NCBI GenBank assembly: GCA_023265495.1 | Contig: JAHFTP010000019.1 | Coordinates: 1-14,511, forward strand | DNA length: 14,511 nucleotides | Source: Chlamydiota bacterium | GTDB lineage: Bacteria > Chlamydiota > Chlamydiia > Chlamydiales > Rhabdochlamydiaceae | Direction of reading: 5' to 3' | In this document: positions 12,672 to 14,511 of the stretch, piece after piece | How the letters are laid out: every line of letters begins with the position of its first letter | Position numbering within the stretch: the stretch's first letter is position 1 | Notes under the pieces: generated by a model | The model's database searches: none | Told to the model about the DNA's origin: nothing | The model's input: the letters and a program-made list of their open reading frames with translations, nothing else | Made by a program: the position numbers and the translations under genes

Positions 12672-14511
12672 ATGTTTTCCCATTTGAACCCGGAGCAAAG
12701 AAAAGCTGTGGAGGCGACGAAGGGCAGGGTTCTCATCTTGGCAGGGGCCGGCAGCGGGAAGACAAGTGTTTTAAGTTATCGGATGGCCCATCTCATCCAA
12801 AATATGGGGGTATCTCCGACCCATATCCTTGGCCTCACCTTCACAAATAAAGCAGCACAAGAGATGAAAGAGCGCGTAGGAAACATTGTCTCTGCAAAGG
12901 TTGCTAGGCAAACTACTTTATGCACCTTCCACAGTTTTTGCATGCAAGTACTTCGAAAGGAAATCCATCATCTCGGATACACAAAGCAATTTAGCCTCTA
13001 CGATGAACGTGATGTACGGCGTCTTCTTCAGCAGATTATTAAAGACTCCCTGGAGCATGAGGGAGAGCTTCCCTCCCTTCTACCCACTATGCAAAAGATT
13101 GCAACCCTAAAAACAAACCCCGCAGAGGAAGAAGAGGGGGAGTCAAAGACCTGGCATGACGTATTTAGCAGAGAGCTCGTAGGCAAGCTAGAAACCTGTA
13201 TGAGAGCCTATAATGCTGTGGACTTTGACAGTCTTCTCTCCCTTACGGTCAAGCTCTTCACTGAGCATCCCTCCATCCTAGCGCATTATCAGGACCGCTA
13301 CCATTATATCATGATTGACGAATACCAAGATACCAGCCCTATACAATATGAGCTAGCGAACCTCCTCTCCGGCAAAAGCAATAACCTATGTGTTGTCGGG
13401 GATGATGACCAATCCATTTATGGGTGGAGAGGAGCAGAGGTGAAAAACATCTTACATTTTCCCTGCCAAACCAAAATCAAACTCGAACAAAACTACCGCT
13501 CCACCTCCACCATTCTCCGAGCAGCAAATGGCGTCATCTCTCACAACAAAGAAAGACATAGAAAAGAGCTGTGGAGCTCGATACAAGGGGGAGAGCCTAT
13601 TACCCTATTTCATGCTCCCACAGAAGTGGAAGAGGCTCAATCGATCATCCAAAGACTTATTTGGATGAGAAAGCATAAAAACCTTCGATGGAAAGATATG
13701 GCCATACTCTATCGTTCCAACATTTTGTCTCGTCATTTTGAAACAGCCCTAATAAATGCTGTTTGGGAAGAGGAGGGCAAGTGGAAAAGGGGGATTCCCT
13801 ATGCCGTCTATGGGGGAACAGAATTTTATGAGCGCGCGGAGATAAAAGACATCCTAGCCTATTTGAAAGTGATAGCTAATCCTCTTGACACAGAAGCTCT
13901 CCTCAGGATCATCAATGTTCCAAGAAGAGGGATCTCGGAACAGACGCTAGATATGTTAACCACCTATAACCGCACTCACCAGCTCTCTTTATGGGACGTG
14001 CTGGAAAAAGCATCGCTTAAAGCACTAGACCTGCCAAAGCCTCTCTCAGAAAAAGCGCTCAAAGGAATCCAGTCCTTTCTTACTCTGATGAAACAAGCCA
14101 AGCAGAAATTCACTCAAGGCCCTCTATCTTCTACCTTTGCCTCCTTATTGGAAGAGGTGCGCTATAAAGATGCCATTAAAGAAGAGGTGAAAAGTGAAAA
14201 AATGCGCCAGTTCAAATGGGATAACGTTCTCCAATGTATAGAAAGCTTGAAAGAATATGAAAGCCAAGGTCTCCAGGAAAACAGGGAAATCTCCTTGCAA
14301 GATTTTGTTGGCACCACCAGCTTAGACAACCAAAAAAATTCTTTTCGAGAAAAAGAAAATAAAGAGGACAAAGTCCATTTGATGACTATCCATAGCGCAA
14401 AAGGGCTAGAATTTGCTGCCTGCTTTTTAGTGGGTGTCGAAGATCACATCATCCCCCATGAAAAGAGCGTATCAGACACAGGGTTAGAGGAAGAGAGAAG
14501 ATTGATGTACG
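12672..14511 (+). CDS. uvrD: UvrD/PcrA/Rep-type superfamily 1A DNA helicase (3' end beyond the window)
   Basis: This 3'-5' DNA helicase removes the incised strand after UvrABC or MutS/MutL action and clears proteins from DNA. The frame is open from the ATG at 12672 for 613 codons to the window edge. Visible motifs: Q motif LNPEQRKAV (5-13), Walker A AGAGSGKTS (24-32), motif Ia LTFTNKAAQEM, Walker B MIDEYQDTSP (214-223), motif III VVGDDDQSIYGWRGA (about 241-255), motif IV LEQNYRST, motif V VHLMTIHSAKGLEF (568-581) and the first part of motif VI, EEERRLMY, where the window ends. The 1A domain order without RecB-like inserts supports UvrD/PcrA/Rep; which of the three cannot be settled without the C-terminus. 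It follows rnpA by 10 bases with TAGGGA as ribosome-binding site, so it is probably in the rpmH-rnpA operon. Confidence 0.95.
   Translation, partial: MFSHLNPEQRKAVEATKGRVLILAGAGSGKTSVLSYRMAHLIQNMGVSPTHILGLTFTNKAAQEMKERVGNIVSAKVARQTTLCTFHSFCMQVLRKEIHHLGYTKQFSLYDERDVRRLLQQIIKDSLEHEGELPSLLPTMQKIATLKTNPAEEEEGESKTWHDVFSRELVGKLETCMRAYNAVDFDSLLSLTVKLFTEHPSILAHYQDRYHYIMIDEYQDTSPIQYELANLLSGKSNNLCVVGDDDQSIYGWRGAEVKNILHFPCQTKIKLEQNYRSTSTILRAANGVISHNKERHRKELWSSIQGGEPITLFHAPTEVEEAQSIIQRLIWMRKHKNLRWKDMAILYRSNILSRHFETALINAVWEEEGKWKRGIPYAVYGGTEFYERAEIKDILAYLKVIANPLDTEALLRIINVPRRGISEQTLDMLTTYNRTHQLSLWDVLEKASLKALDLPKPLSEKALKGIQSFLTLMKQAKQKFTQGPLSSTFASLLEEVRYKDAIKEEVKSEKMRQFKWDNVLQCIESLKEYESQGLQENREISLQDFVGTTSLDNQKNSFREKENKEDKVHLMTIHSAKGLEFAACFLVGVEDHIIPHEKSVSDTGLEEERRLMY

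Noticed and set aside
1..14511. Defence island, prophage, or integrated plasmid
   Set aside because: No integrase, transposase, phage structural or restriction genes were found, and no tRNA gene or attachment-site duplication was seen.

Overview
This window looks like a core chromosomal segment of a member of the Chlamydiota, most likely an 'environmental' (Parachlamydiales/Simkania-like) lineage and not Chlamydia itself. Three things point there. The short 45-residue ribosomal protein L36 ending in GPARKK is of the chlamydial type. The order mutS - uvrC - small membrane protein - rpsN - rpmJ - rpmH - rnpA follows, as far as I remember it, the C. trachomatis order around CT784-CT793. The outer-membrane protein after uvrC is of the Legionella-MOMP-like type that environmental chlamydiae carry in place of, or alongside, OmpA. 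Base composition, judged by eye, is in the mid-40s % GC and even throughout; no island with foreign composition stands out. The species cannot be named from this alone.

Layout, left to right. Positions 1-245 hold no gene but carry two tandem palindromic repeats (1-110). A hypothetical soluble protein (246-791) precedes mutS (860-3469), whose stop codon overlaps the start of a small secreted or lipoprotein-like gene (3466-3642). An MFS metabolite:H+ symporter follows (3711-4979). Positions 4980-5520 form a small accessory pocket: an apparently decayed stretch, an XRE-type antitoxin gene on the minus strand, and what may be the last codons of its lost toxin partner. A minus-strand SNF/NSS-family transporter (5521-6879) diverges from uvrC (7004-8836). 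Then come the MOMP-like porin (8920-9978), a terminator, a minus-strand pair encoding an Asp23/Gls24 protein and a two-helix membrane partner (10022-11003), a divergent GYF_2-domain membrane protein (11092-11541), the minus-strand operon rpmJ-rpsN, and the divergent plus-strand operon rpmH-rnpA-uvrD, which runs off the right edge inside helicase motif VI.

Functionally the window is mostly housekeeping: DNA repair (MutS mismatch repair, UvrC nucleotide-excision repair, and a UvrD/PcrA helicase that could serve both), ribosome and RNase P proteins, and envelope and transport proteins suited to an intracellular bacterium importing host metabolites. Clear sigma-70-like promoters can be read before rpmJ, rpmH and uvrC. 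I found no convincing new multi-gene system. The points most worth a second look are the SNF transporter that has lost both asparagine ligands of the Na1 site, the rnpA gene whose only conventional start lies 91 bases inside rpmH, the palindromic tandem repeats at the left edge, the orphan antitoxin with a possible toxin relic, and the Asp23/membrane-anchor pair, which is better known from Gram-positive bacteria.
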